Source: a virus. From it: DNA of 49,834 nucleotides. Positions 7,444 to 15,747 of the stretch are shown piece by piece. The notes under the pieces were generated by a model that saw nothing but the letters and a program-made list of their open reading frames with translations, was not told the DNA's origin and did not search any database. Each line of letters starts with the position of its first letter. Position 1 is the stretch's first letter. Position numbers and translations under genes: made by a program. The stretch is taken from positions 1 through 49,834 of the IMG/VR virus record IMGVR_UViG_3300006868_002436. One strand, given 5' to 3'.

Positions 7444-8049
7444 TTAGATAACATATTTAAAAAAGTCCACATCTCGTTCGTGGACTTTTTTTATGGCTGC
7501 TATACTATTACTATTAAAATAATCTTTAAATTCCCAATGATCATATCCTGAAATATTAGGCAATGGTAGATCACAGCCTAGATATTCTTGCACAGGTTTT
7601 AGATCTTGTTCTAAGTTTTCTGCTTTACATATGTAATCAACCCATTCGCCATTTACATTTATAAAGTCTATTTGATTAGTAAAGCGATTAAACCAACGTG
7701 GAAATTCAAAAGGCACATTAGGATTGCAATAGTCAGCAACCCATTCATTAATAGGTTTTAGTTCGAGAACAGTTTGTCCGTTCCAATCTAACCAGTAACC
7801 TTCGTCTCTTACTTTACGGTATAAACTAAAAACTCGTTGCCAAGGGTTTCGTACTACACTAATTGTCTTTGCTATAGGATAATATTCTTTCACAGTACCT
7901 AAGTGAGGATGATCTACCATCCAATCTACGTGACTAAGCACATTAAAATTAGGACGCAACCATTCAGCAATCACTTTTTTCATAGCCATTCCTGTTCTTG
8001 GTACATGTACATACGCAAGTTCTGGTGTGTCTATATAAAATGTTCCCAT
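7444..8049 (-). CDS. Sulfotransferase family protein (201 aa)
   Basis: Near the N-terminus (residues 14-24) VHVPRTGMAMK matches the 5'-phosphosulfate-binding loop of PAPS-dependent sulfotransferases. VVRNPWQRVFSLYR at 65-78 supplies the 3'-phosphate-binding Arg67 and Ser75. The length of 201 residues is at the short end for the Sulfotransfer_2 type. It would move sulfate from PAPS to a hydroxyl or amine, often of a carbohydrate. It follows the desaturase gene with a TAATG overlap. The 3' end shares the terminator hairpin. The acceptor is unknown; the neighbouring envelope-type genes suggest a glycan or lipid. Confidence 0.8.
   Translation of the reverse strand: MGTFYIDTPELAYVHVPRTGMAMKKVIAEWLRPNFNVLSHVDWMVDHPHLGTVKEYYPIAKTISVVRNPWQRVFSLYRKVRDEGYWLDWNGQTVLELKPINEWVADYCNPNVPFEFPRWFNRFTNQIDFINVNGEWVDYICKAENLEQDLKPVQEYLGCDLPLPNISGYDHWEFKDYFNSNSIAAIKKVHERDVDFFKYVI
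7459..7492. terminator. Bidirectional rho-independent terminator
   Basis: An A-tract, then GTCCAC (7465-7470), a nine-base loop, GTGGAC (7480-7485) and a T-tract to 7492. It ends transcription of the fibre gene on the plus strand and, read the other way, of the sulfotransferase operon. On the minus strand it also encodes the last residues (RDVDFF) of the sulfotransferase. Confidence 0.85.
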
Positions 8050-8819
8050 TAGTTTGTTTTTATGACTTTAATTAACAATCCCATTAGATCCCATTCATAC
8101 CAACGTTCACCGGTATAGTATTTGTTAGGCTTTGCATGATGATTATTATGCCATCCTTCTCCTAAACTTATAATATTAGCAATCCAACTATTTGTGCTAC
8201 CGTCTTTTGTTTCATAATTCCTATATCCATGTTTATGCCCTAGCACATTGACAAATCCAATTAGGTGTACTGTCATACTAGCAGGTACTACATATGCAAA
8301 CAAAAATAGCATAGGATCAACTGCTAATAATATTGCACAATAAGCAAATATTATTTTAAAATAATTATTAAAAATAAATTTATGCGTTTTACTACGAAAT
8401 AAATCCTTAACATAACGCACAGGTATGTTTGGAACCTTCCAGTCATAACCTAGCCATACTTTAATAGATTCTATTATACTAAACTTACCGTCAACGTACG
8501 GCGAATGTGGATCACCTTCTCTATCTGATTTAGAATGGTGTTGACGATGCAATGCAACCCAACTTATAGTAGGACCTACTGTACTAATTACACTAATATA
8601 TGTAAGAATTTTTTCAAGCCATGCATATGTTTCAAAACTTCTATGTGTAAGCAGTCTATGAAGCGTTATAACGCTGCTTACGGGTCCTATAATAAACCAT
8701 ACAGATAATGCAACCCAGAACAAATTATATTGCTGTGTGTATATTGCATACGCTACAGCAGGCACTGTTGCAATATGATTGAATGCTTGTAATAATCGTA
8801 TTTTAGTATTTAAATTCAT
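8049..8819 (-). CDS. Membrane fatty acid desaturase (acyl-CoA/acyl-lipid delta-9 type, 256 aa)
   Basis: All three histidine boxes of the family are present: HRLLTH (54-59), HRQHH (91-95) and HNNHH (224-228), which bind the di-iron centre. Hydrophobic segments around 15-50, 70-90, 150-165 and 165-195 fit an integral inner-membrane enzyme. At 256 residues it is slightly short for the bacterial family but complete. It introduces a cis double bond into a fatty acyl chain, which in a phage could tune host membrane fluidity or make a special acyl group. It is coupled to the sulfotransferase downstream and overlaps the gene upstream by 4 bases. Confidence 0.9.
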   Translation of the reverse strand: MNLNTKIRLLQAFNHIATVPAVAYAIYTQQYNLFWVALSVWFIIGPVSSVITLHRLLTHRSFETYAWLEKILTYISVISTVGPTISWVALHRQHHSKSDREGDPHSPYVDGKFSIIESIKVWLGYDWKVPNIPVRYVKDLFRSKTHKFIFNNYFKIIFAYCAILLAVDPMLFLFAYVVPASMTVHLIGFVNVLGHKHGYRNYETKDGSTNSWIANIISLGEGWHNNHHAKPNKYYTGERWYEWDLMGLLIKVIKTN

Positions 8820-9436
8820 TTACCTTCTTCTAATCCTAACCAAACTGTATCATCTATTATATTCGGTGACCATTCTAGCATAGCACCGTTTACTTTTTCT
8901 TGCCACACAAAATTTTGCCAACATTTTTGTACTGGATATGGACAAGTTTGTATATATCCTGCACCCTCATTCCATGCACCATTACTTGCTATATCCATAT
9001 GCTTGCGCCAAACCTTCCAATATCCTTTATTCGGACGAGCCTTTCTATTTTGCATAGTTATTAAATATACTTCGTAATTATTTACCGCTTCAAGCTCGTT
9101 AATAAGTTTACAAGTACATCTAAACCCATCAGTCATATCTGTTGCTGTCATCCTAAAGTCAGGGAATGTATAAAGTCTATTTATTTGTTTAGCTACATTA
9201 CTAGGATATCTACCGTCGTTAAAAACTCCGCCCATTACCATAGGTTTACCGGTGCTAGTCTGATATAGTACACCGTAACCTGTGTGTTCTTCTAATTTTA
9301 AATTTTCTTTTATATAATTATTTCTAAGCCAGTTGTCTTCTTGAAGGCAGAGATCGCGCACTTCTTCAAATTCAGGAGTGCTTTCATAATAAATTTTACA
9401 GTGTGTGTCTGATAAGTCGTATCGGTATCCCATCAT
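8816..9436 (-). CDS. Unknown protein, possibly GNAT acetyltransferase-like (206 aa)
   Basis: The frame is open to 9487, but that start lies inside the divergent gene. The ATG at 9436 (MMGYRYDLSD) or 9433 is more likely and sits 4 bases after a TTTAAATA late-type box. The middle of the protein (GYGVLYQTSTGKPMVMGG, then RLYTFPDFRM) has the strand-turn-strand look of an N-acetyltransferase, but I see no clear acetyl-CoA loop, so this is weak. First gene of the minus-strand operon with the desaturase and sulfotransferase. Cys-containing C-terminal part; no membrane segment. Confidence 0.6.
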   Translation of the reverse strand: MMGYRYDLSDTHCKIYYESTPEFEEVRDLCLQEDNWLRNNYIKENLKLEEHTGYGVLYQTSTGKPMVMGGVFNDGRYPSNVAKQINRLYTFPDFRMTATDMTDGFRCTCKLINELEAVNNYEVYLITMQNRKARPNKGYWKVWRKHMDIASNGAWNEGAGYIQTCPYPVQKCWQNFVWQEKVNGAMLEWSPNIIDDTVWLGLEEGK

Positions 9437-9440
9437 ATTA

Positions 9441-9454
9441 TATTTAAATAAATA
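9441..9454. promoter_or_regulatory. Overlapping divergent late-promoter boxes
   Basis: AATAAATA at 9447-9454 on the plus strand lies 20 bases before the ATG at 9475, which has an AGGAGG site. TTTAAATA at 9448-9441 on the minus strand lies 4 bases before the ATG at 9436. The two boxes overlap, giving one divergent control element. Confidence 0.5.
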
Positions 9455-9474
9455 TTCAATAGGAGGTACAAATA

Positions 9475-10158
9475 ATGAGTACAGCATTTTTACCTATAGA
9501 TTTAGACTTCACTTTACCAGACGAGCAAGATATAATTAATTTCTGTGATAGCATCGAACCGTTAAGCGAAGAATTAGGTACTCAATGGCATACATATATA
9601 ATCTACAGTAGATTAGAACAAGACTCGTGGAAAGACATTAACGTGTGTTGGCACGAAATAAAAAATAAAACAGTCTATACTGGGAAAAAAGGTAAATTCT
9701 ACAACGGATTTGACACTACATTTCCTGTATTTTCTAAACAACTTATGCAATTACCATTTAAAGATATCTCATATATTGTGCTGTTTAGGCAAAGACAAGA
9801 AGTCGGTGCTCATACTGATCGTATAGAAGGTGAAACATTAGACGATACTCTAAGCATACAAAACAATGATCCTAGAAGATTGCATCTAGAACCCAAACGC
9901 TATAATGTATTAATGACAAAATTTGATTATAAAAGTTTTTATGTATGTAAGGACGAAAAAGACACACCTATATACCCTAATATAACAAAAGAAAAACCAT
10001 GTTTTGCTTTTTCCTTAGACGAACATGCACATGGTGCAACTTATGCTGGACCAGATAAAATAATGGCATTTGTTTCTGGTTCTTTAGATGAAGAAAGACA
10101 TAAAGAAATTATTAAAAGAAGTACAGAAGTAAACAAAGATAAAATGATCGTGTTTTAA
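9475..10158 (+). CDS. Fe(II)/2-oxoglutarate-type oxygenase (227 aa)
   Basis: The sequence has the iron-ligand pattern of the double-stranded beta-helix oxygenases: HTD at 113-115 and a distal His at 184/186 in DEHAHGA. A conserved basic segment DPRRLHLEPKRYN (132-144) precedes the barrel strands. Such enzymes hydroxylate or otherwise oxidise an amino acid, peptide or metabolite using O2 and 2-oxoglutarate. It is a paralogue of the proteins at 10789-11430 and 41442-42113, sharing the openings PIDLDFTLPDEQDI / PIDIEFDMPPEQDI / PIDIEVDLPNESEI. AGGAGG ribosome-binding site; heads a plus-strand block. Confidence 0.68.
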   Translation: MSTAFLPIDLDFTLPDEQDIINFCDSIEPLSEELGTQWHTYIIYSRLEQDSWKDINVCWHEIKNKTVYTGKKGKFYNGFDTTFPVFSKQLMQLPFKDISYIVLFRQRQEVGAHTDRIEGETLDDTLSIQNNDPRRLHLEPKRYNVLMTKFDYKSFYVCKDEKDTPIYPNITKEKPCFAFSLDEHAHGATYAGPDKIMAFVSGSLDEERHKEIIKRSTEVNKDKMIVF

Positions 10159-10159
10159 T

Positions 10160-10792
10160 ATGTTAGATAATGCAATAACAAAATTAAATTTTACTGTAAA
10201 TCTAGATTCATTACGTGAATACTACGATACATTAGTTAATGACTACGAGCATCTTAGATGGGCGTGGGATAAAAACGGTAACGAAATTACCGAAGAGTGG
10301 TATGACAGAATAATAAGTAACGGTATTGGGTGTACATATCCATATGGATGGGCAATACAGAGTAATCTTATAGATAAGTCAATACCGTGTCCTCCTTATA
10401 ATATAAGCATTCATCCTAGAGGACTATATGAAGACACCGAATTAATGTTTGGCCTAGTCAAAAAATTAAAAGATATGATGCCTTATACATTTAGATGGAG
10501 TATGGTAGTTCAGCCGCCTGAAGGAAAGGTATCTAGACACGTAGATGCAGGGGATCAATATACAGCACACATACCTATATACGAAGCACCAAAAGCAGTA
10601 TTCAAATTTTGGGATGAAAACGAAACACGCAAAGATTTTACGTTTAATGCTGACGGTAGTGTGTACTTAGTTGATACTATTATATCACACGAAACAGAGA
10701 ATTATAGTGATACAAATAGAGTAGGTTTAGTTTTTAGATTTTTTAGAAAAGATTTACCAAAATTGCAAAAAATTGTAGGAGAAATAAGTTGA
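10160..10792 (+). CDS. Aspartyl/asparaginyl beta-hydroxylase-like 2OG oxygenase (210 aa)
   Basis: Ligand pattern HVD at 127-129, distal His177 and Arg187 in the NRVGLVFRFF strand, with a barrel core TAHIPIYEAPKAVFKFW. This spacing is like the Asp/Asn beta-hydroxylase (AspH) cupin family, whose members hydroxylate side chains of peptides or small molecules. The first 110 residues form a variable cap (NGIGCTYPYGWAIQ). It lies one base after the preceding oxygenase and overlaps the next by 4 bases (TTGA), so the three are one operon. Substrate unknown. Confidence 0.72.
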   Translation: MLDNAITKLNFTVNLDSLREYYDTLVNDYEHLRWAWDKNGNEITEEWYDRIISNGIGCTYPYGWAIQSNLIDKSIPCPPYNISIHPRGLYEDTELMFGLVKKLKDMMPYTFRWSMVVQPPEGKVSRHVDAGDQYTAHIPIYEAPKAVFKFWDENETRKDFTFNADGSVYLVDTIISHETENYSDTNRVGLVFRFFRKDLPKLQKIVGEIS

Positions 10793-11430
10793 TATTATAT
10801 ACTCCAATTGATATTGAATTCGATATGCCTCCTGAACAAGATATAATAGACTGGTTTCATGAACATAAAATTAAAGACACAGACTATTGGGAGTTTTCTG
10901 AGAATCGTCATACTTGGTGTTACGTAGCACTGCGCCAAGAGCCGAAAAGCTGGTATACATACGATGCTTGGTTAGACTGGAGTAAGGAACGTAAAGCAAT
11001 AGACAACACATCTTTAGTGTTTCATCCTGGATTTGAAGATACGTTTCCAGGACTTGCTAAATGTGTAAGAGAATTACCGTTTGATCAGATAGGTACTAGT
11101 GGATTTATTATGCAAATGGGCGAAATACCAGCACACCAAGATGCAAAAACAGACCACGATGCAAGTGAACCAAGAAGATATATCATATATGTAACTGATC
11201 CTAAACATAATACGTTTTACTTAGAACATAATGGTGTTAAAATATATCCAGACATAGATGAAAAATATAGGTGTTTTGCTTTTAACAATAACGACATTCA
11301 ACACGGTGCTGATCCTACTGATAGAACTAAAATATTATTAAGCACTGTTGGTATTATTAACAAACAAAAGCACGAAGAATTAATCAGCCGCAGCATTAAA
11401 AAATTTGCTAAAAAGGTTATACAAGTATGA
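10789..11430 (+). CDS. Fe(II)/2-oxoglutarate-type oxygenase (213 aa), TTG start
   Basis: Starts with TTG in a TTGA overlap, with a GGAG site before it. Ligands: HQD at 116-118, His172 (IQHGADP) and Arg179. The paired arginines in SEPRRYIIYVT near 128 match the DPKRYN block of its paralogues at 9475-10158 and 41442-42113. Soluble. The partner gene between the two copies is another oxygenase, so successive hydroxylations of one substrate are possible. The family identity is clear within the window; the exact Pfam family was not checked. Confidence 0.68.
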   Translation: MILYTPIDIEFDMPPEQDIIDWFHEHKIKDTDYWEFSENRHTWCYVALRQEPKSWYTYDAWLDWSKERKAIDNTSLVFHPGFEDTFPGLAKCVRELPFDQIGTSGFIMQMGEIPAHQDAKTDHDASEPRRYIIYVTDPKHNTFYLEHNGVKIYPDIDEKYRCFAFNNNDIQHGADPTDRTKILLSTVGIINKQKHEELISRSIKKFAKKVIQV

Positions 11431-12119
11431 ACTATCTTAAAAGGTTAATAGAATTTAAAAAATCAAATATAAAAGAATATCTCGGAGTATACGGAAAAAG
11501 AAGGAAATTAGGACAGACAAATTTTAAAAAATATGCAAACAATGCAATTTGGTTTTTTGGTTGCAGTCACGTATGGGGCATAGGTGTTGAAGATAAAGAA
11601 AACTGTGGTTATATACTCGAAAAACAATTAGGAATAAAAGTCCTAAATTTAGGTATTAACGGTGCAGGACCTATGACAGTAGCCGACGAAATAGACTCCT
11701 TGTTGAATAAAAGGTTAACACCAAAAGGAATAATTATTGCATGGCCTAGCAGCATAAGGTGGCAACATTATACAGCATTTGGTAGCAGAGTATTATGGTC
11801 ACCGGCAAGACTGGACAATATATTTTATCATAATAATCACTTTGGTTGTAAAATGTTATATCCTAAGGCATATAAAGAATATTTGAGATTATTAGCAGAC
11901 GAAAGTATAATAAAAGTAAACAAAAGAGTAATAGACAACGTGCGAGATAAGATTAAAGATATTCCTAGTATAGAATTTACATTCAATTCTAACGAAGTTC
12001 TTGACATTAATCAACTTACACCAATCCTAGATAAAGGAAAAGATAACTTGCATCCGGGTCCTTTAACGCATAAAAAAGTTGCAGATATATTAACCGAGTT
12101 AGTAAAAGAATGGAAATGA
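11427..12119 (+). CDS. SGNH/GDSL-like hydrolase (230 aa)
   Basis: After a basic N-terminus (many Lys/Arg in residues 1-35), FFGCSHVWG gives block I with the nucleophile Ser in GCSH. GINGAGP gives the block III oxyanion-hole Asn. DNLHPGPLTHKKVADIL near the C-terminus is the DxxH block V. The family has esterase/lipase-like activity, often acting on acyl or acetyl groups of carbohydrates. No signal peptide is seen, so it probably acts in the cytoplasm. It overlaps the oxygenase before it (ATGA) and the unknown gene after it (ATGA). Three other proteins of this type occur in the window. Confidence 0.72.
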   Translation: MNYLKRLIEFKKSNIKEYLGVYGKRRKLGQTNFKKYANNAIWFFGCSHVWGIGVEDKENCGYILEKQLGIKVLNLGINGAGPMTVADEIDSLLNKRLTPKGIIIAWPSSIRWQHYTAFGSRVLWSPARLDNIFYHNNHFGCKMLYPKAYKEYLRLLADESIIKVNKRVIDNVRDKIKDIPSIEFTFNSNEVLDINQLTPILDKGKDNLHPGPLTHKKVADILTELVKEWK

Positions 12120-12802
12120 ATTATTATTGGAATGATATTCCCGGCGAAGGCAAGTGTAGAAACAACTTAATTTACACAAGTCTTATATCAGACGATAAAA
12201 AAACATTTTGTCAATGGTACTACAACGACGAAGGATATCACGGAGGACAAAACGAAGTAGTTGATCCTAATCTTATGCAAGAAAAGATGAATAGAGAATC
12301 ATTTGGTTTAAGATTTATGAAACTAAAAGGTTATCAACATTTAATTCCAGAGTTTACCATAAGTACCAAAGAAAAGAAAATATATTTTGATATTGACGGT
12401 ATTGATTTTTGGAATAAAGCAAAATGTAATGTAGAGAACTATAGCAAAGTTATACCTAACTGGGAACAACAAATGTTAGATATCTTACAGGCGCATAAAA
12501 ATATTGGAATGTACAAGTATAGTTTACATCCGTCTAGTTATTTTATTATAGATGGTAAATTAAAAAGTTTTAACTACTTCTTTCATTATCTGAATACAGA
12601 AGGACCAGTTAGCATTGCAAATCATGCAAGTCATATATATAGTACACGTCAAAGTATAATGAAAGAACAAGTCGAAGCAATGGGTATAAGTTGGAACGAT
12701 CCTGAACCACTAGTTGTTCTACAACATTTATGTTTTGAGAGTTTTAGAACAAATTATACAGATAGTTTTATAAATCAAGCAAAGGAAATTTATAGTGATT
12801 AA
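12116..12802 (+). CDS. Unknown protein with a weak protein-kinase-like segment (228 aa)
   Basis: The ATG at 12116 is chosen because it forms an ATGA overlap with the preceding stop; the ATG at 12110 is an alternative. Residues 136-158 (SLHPSSYFIIDGKLKSFNYFF) look like the catalytic loop and following strands of aminoglycoside/LPS-type kinases (HxDLHPxN...DF), but the catalytic Asp is missing and DFG is not present. If the fold is right it may be a pseudokinase or use other residues. The N-terminal part has WYYNDEGYHGGQNEVVDP. Coupled with neighbouring oxygenases and SGNH hydrolase. Confidence 0.6.
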   Translation: MNYYWNDIPGEGKCRNNLIYTSLISDDKKTFCQWYYNDEGYHGGQNEVVDPNLMQEKMNRESFGLRFMKLKGYQHLIPEFTISTKEKKIYFDIDGIDFWNKAKCNVENYSKVIPNWEQQMLDILQAHKNIGMYKYSLHPSSYFIIDGKLKSFNYFFHYLNTEGPVSIANHASHIYSTRQSIMKEQVEAMGISWNDPEPLVVLQHLCFESFRTNYTDSFINQAKEIYSD

Positions 12803-13610
12803 AGGAATTAACAGTAATACATATATTGATGTAGAACCATATATAGATATGTCTACATTTGAAAAATTACAACCTGAAATAATTCGAGGATTTGCTGAAG
12901 CAAGATGGTTTGCAAAAGAAGGCACTTGGATGAAGCCGGGTTTTGAATTTAAAGATATGAGTTATATTCTCAATTGGAAACCTATATATGCTGCAATGGA
13001 AGAATTTCAAGCACTACCAGATGATGATCCTATAAAAGTAGAAGGTATGAAAATATGGCCTACTGACTTTAAGGATTATAAACAACGTAACCTAATAACT
13101 CGTTATTTAAAGATGGCAATGGAGGCATATGATCCTTACATATACTATTTTTTATATGAAGAAGGCGACTGGGATGATAGACCGGGTGAGAAAAAGAAAA
13201 CAGAAGAGTCTGAATACTTTCCTAATGTAATGAAATGGCTAGAAGACTTTAAAACTAATGAGATATTTGAATCATTTGGTCGTGTTATGTTCTTTCATTG
13301 CGAAGCAGATGGATTGCCGTTTGAACATAGAGATTTAGGCGCCCATAATGGTATATGGCCTAAAGATAGGTACGAGCCACACAATAACGAATTTATACAT
13401 ATACGTCCAGATACAAGGAATCAGTTTTATATATGGGATCCTGATAAAAAGATGAAACACGGTATAAACACTCGCGCTGCATTCTGGAATGATCAAGACT
13501 GGCACGGTGGTAACAGAGTGATGTCGCCAACTTATGGGTTGCGCATAGACGGTAAGTTTACAGAATCATTTAGAAAACAATTAGGTATAGATCATTTAGA
13601 TAATTACTAG
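12795..13610 (+). CDS. Fe(II)/2-oxoglutarate-type oxygenase (271 aa), GTG start
   Basis: A GTG at 12795 with an AAGGA site upstream, overlapping the previous stop by 8 bases. Ligands: HRD at 178-180, His237 in DWHGGN and Arg250 in TYGLRIDG (Arg241 is an alternative). A long helical N-terminal region of about 160 residues precedes the barrel, making it larger than the other oxygenases here. An Asn/Asp-rich loop follows the HRD motif. Immediately followed (1 base) by a radical SAM gene, so oxygenase and radical SAM steps may act on the same substrate. Confidence 0.68.
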   Translation: MIKGINSNTYIDVEPYIDMSTFEKLQPEIIRGFAEARWFAKEGTWMKPGFEFKDMSYILNWKPIYAAMEEFQALPDDDPIKVEGMKIWPTDFKDYKQRNLITRYLKMAMEAYDPYIYYFLYEEGDWDDRPGEKKKTEESEYFPNVMKWLEDFKTNEIFESFGRVMFFHCEADGLPFEHRDLGAHNGIWPKDRYEPHNNEFIHIRPDTRNQFYIWDPDKKMKHGINTRAAFWNDQDWHGGNRVMSPTYGLRIDGKFTESFRKQLGIDHLDNY

Positions 13611-13611
13611 T

Positions 13612-15231
13612 ATGTATGATATAATATTATTTGGAGATATGCCTGACCTAGAAACTTATTCTAGGGCTAGTGGTTCGCATAGAATTGCTACAGAATTACG
13701 TGAGCATGGTTATTCTGTTCTAGTAATTGACTTTTCAAATTATATAAATTACGACAGGTTTTGTGAAATACTCGATCTTGCAATGAATGAAGATACATTA
13801 GCTGTAGGATTTAGTAGTACATGGTTTCCGTTTATATTACCAGACGGATCATCAAGCCATCGAGAACCAAGTAAGCCATCTATGCGATTTAATCCAAATA
13901 GTGAAAATGAATTAGACAGTTTAAGTATGGAGTTTGCAGGACCAAACGTCGACTTATACTTTAATAAGATAAAAAGTTTATCTCCTAAGTGTAAAATTAT
14001 ATTAGGCGGAGCTAAGGCGTTTATGTATATTAACATTCCTGGTATAGATAATGTTTTTATCGGACATGCCGAAACGATGATAGTTGATTATATGAAAGAT
14101 CTTAAAAAAGGCAATGTTGGTTCATATCCTAAAATTATTGACTATGACAAGAAAGGACAATCGCCTAGTTGGGATTTTAGGAGTAGCAGGATAGATTACG
14201 AACCAGAAGCATTTATACTTCCAAGTGAAACATTGCTTTTAGAAGTAGGACGAGGTTGCAGATTTAATTGTAAATTTTGCAGTTTTCCGCTAATAGGACA
14301 AAAACGTGTAAGTGATTATTTAAAATTTGAAGAATGTTTATACAATGAACTAATGGATAATTGGAAACGCTTTGGTACTTGGAAGTACACAATAGTAGAT
14401 GACACGTTTAATGATAGTACTGAAAAATTACAAATGGTGAAGCGTGTTGTTGATCGTTTACCGTTTAAGCCTGCATTCTGGTGCTACATGAGATTAGACA
14501 TTATAGTTAATAATAGAGATCATATTCAACTTGCAAAAGATATAGGCATAAGAGAAGTCTACTTTGGCATAGAAACACTTAATAGAGAAGCAGGTAAAGT
14601 TATTGGTAAGGGGATGGATCCCAAACGCATTACTGATACGTTAGAAGAGTGTGCTAGGGTATGGGGTCATGATACTTGGATAATGACTGGGATGATCTGC
14701 GGGTTGCCAAAAGATACTGTAGAAGCATTTGAGAATAGTTGTAAGTATTTTGATAGACCTGATAGACCGGTAGGACACATTAACACAACACCCCTACGTA
14801 TAATAAAACATACCGAGTTTACAAAACATAGATTTAACGCTGCATTTGAACTAGAAGCAGAAAAATACGGCTATGAGTTTCCATACGAAGATGTACCGTG
14901 GCGCTGGATTAAAAATGACGGAACTGATATTGATACATTTGAGAAGGCAACTGACCTTGCAGTTAAGTGGCAAAAGCGATTAGACTCTCATATAGATTTT
15001 AAACGAAATTTCTTTTATATAAGTTGTATAGACAATGATCATTTTGATTTTAATAAACTAATGAGTTTTAAAACTGGACGCGAATATTACGAATACATGT
15101 CTGGTGTAGACGAACAACAACTTATGAAGGAACAGATTGAAGAAAAATATTTCAAGCCGCTAATTAAATTCTTGCACAAAAAATTAGTATCACTTCCTAC
15201 CAGTAAGCGTGAAGATAAATTTTGTTTCTAG
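13612..15231 (+). CDS. B12-binding-domain radical SAM protein (539 aa)
   Basis: Residues 1-170 form a cobalamin-binding-like Rossmann domain (HRIATELREHGYSVLVID, later a GGAKAF turn), without an obvious DxHxxG base-off histidine motif. The radical SAM core starts with CRFNCKFC, with Cys216/220/223 binding the [4Fe-4S] cluster. WDFR and related features before the core resemble the class B family. Such enzymes methylate or rearrange unactivated carbons using adenosylmethionine. The C-terminal 150 residues are a helical substrate region. It is related to the three copies at 30705-35073. The 3' end overlaps the convergent oxygenase gene by 42 bases. Confidence 0.82.
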   Translation: MYDIILFGDMPDLETYSRASGSHRIATELREHGYSVLVIDFSNYINYDRFCEILDLAMNEDTLAVGFSSTWFPFILPDGSSSHREPSKPSMRFNPNSENELDSLSMEFAGPNVDLYFNKIKSLSPKCKIILGGAKAFMYINIPGIDNVFIGHAETMIVDYMKDLKKGNVGSYPKIIDYDKKGQSPSWDFRSSRIDYEPEAFILPSETLLLEVGRGCRFNCKFCSFPLIGQKRVSDYLKFEECLYNELMDNWKRFGTWKYTIVDDTFNDSTEKLQMVKRVVDRLPFKPAFWCYMRLDIIVNNRDHIQLAKDIGIREVYFGIETLNREAGKVIGKGMDPKRITDTLEECARVWGHDTWIMTGMICGLPKDTVEAFENSCKYFDRPDRPVGHINTTPLRIIKHTEFTKHRFNAAFELEAEKYGYEFPYEDVPWRWIKNDGTDIDTFEKATDLAVKWQKRLDSHIDFKRNFFYISCIDNDHFDFNKLMSFKTGREYYEYMSGVDEQQLMKEQIEEKYFKPLIKFLHKKLVSLPTSKREDKFCF

Positions 15232-15747
15232 TCCTGCATTAAATCCAGCATGCCAATTTTTTATATGCGGAAATTCATATAAATTACCCTGTTTTTCCAT
15301 ATAAAAGCACTCATCTTCAATTACAAAGCCTACAGCAGGTTGCGGTTTTGAGATAAACATTACAAATCTACGCATATCAACACCTTCGTCTTCCATTTCT
15401 CTATAATAATTATTAAAGATATCTGTGTGCCAAGGTGCACAATATCCAGGATCAACACTACTTATAAAACTTCCTAAATGTTCAACACCTGCTGCTTCTG
15501 CAACTTGTAAAGAAATGCTTTTAGGAAACTGTTGATCAGGATAATAATGTTTAAACCTACATTGTCCGTTACCTAAGTATCCTGCCTTTTCCATTAAATT
15601 TACTTGATGTATATACTCCTCATGATAATGTTTACCTTCTTCGATGGGCTTTGGCCCGTATTGCTCATGTCCACCGGCTTTAACGCAAGTGTCTATAAGC
15701 GCATCTAGATCTATTCTATCTGCTAAGTTATCGATAAAAAGTTTCAT
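15190..15747 (-). CDS. Fe(II)/2-oxoglutarate-type oxygenase (185 aa)
   Basis: The frame is open to 15768, but the ATG at 15747 is in an ATGA overlap with the preceding gene and has GGAG upstream. Ligands: HTD at 107-109 in PGYCAPWHTD and His166 in NWHAGFN, with Lys176 possibly replacing the 2OG-binding Arg. A central strand pair MRRFVMFISKPQPAVGFVIED forms the barrel. The Cys/Trp-rich PGYCAPWHTD motif resembles Asp/Asn hydroxylase-like cupins. Convergent overlap with the radical SAM gene on the other strand. Substrate unknown. Confidence 0.66.
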   Translation of the reverse strand: MKLFIDNLADRIDLDALIDTCVKAGGHEQYGPKPIEEGKHYHEEYIHQVNLMEKAGYLGNGQCRFKHYYPDQQFPKSISLQVAEAAGVEHLGSFISSVDPGYCAPWHTDIFNNYYREMEDEGVDMRRFVMFISKPQPAVGFVIEDECFYMEKQGNLYEFPHIKNWHAGFNAGLETKFIFTLTGRK

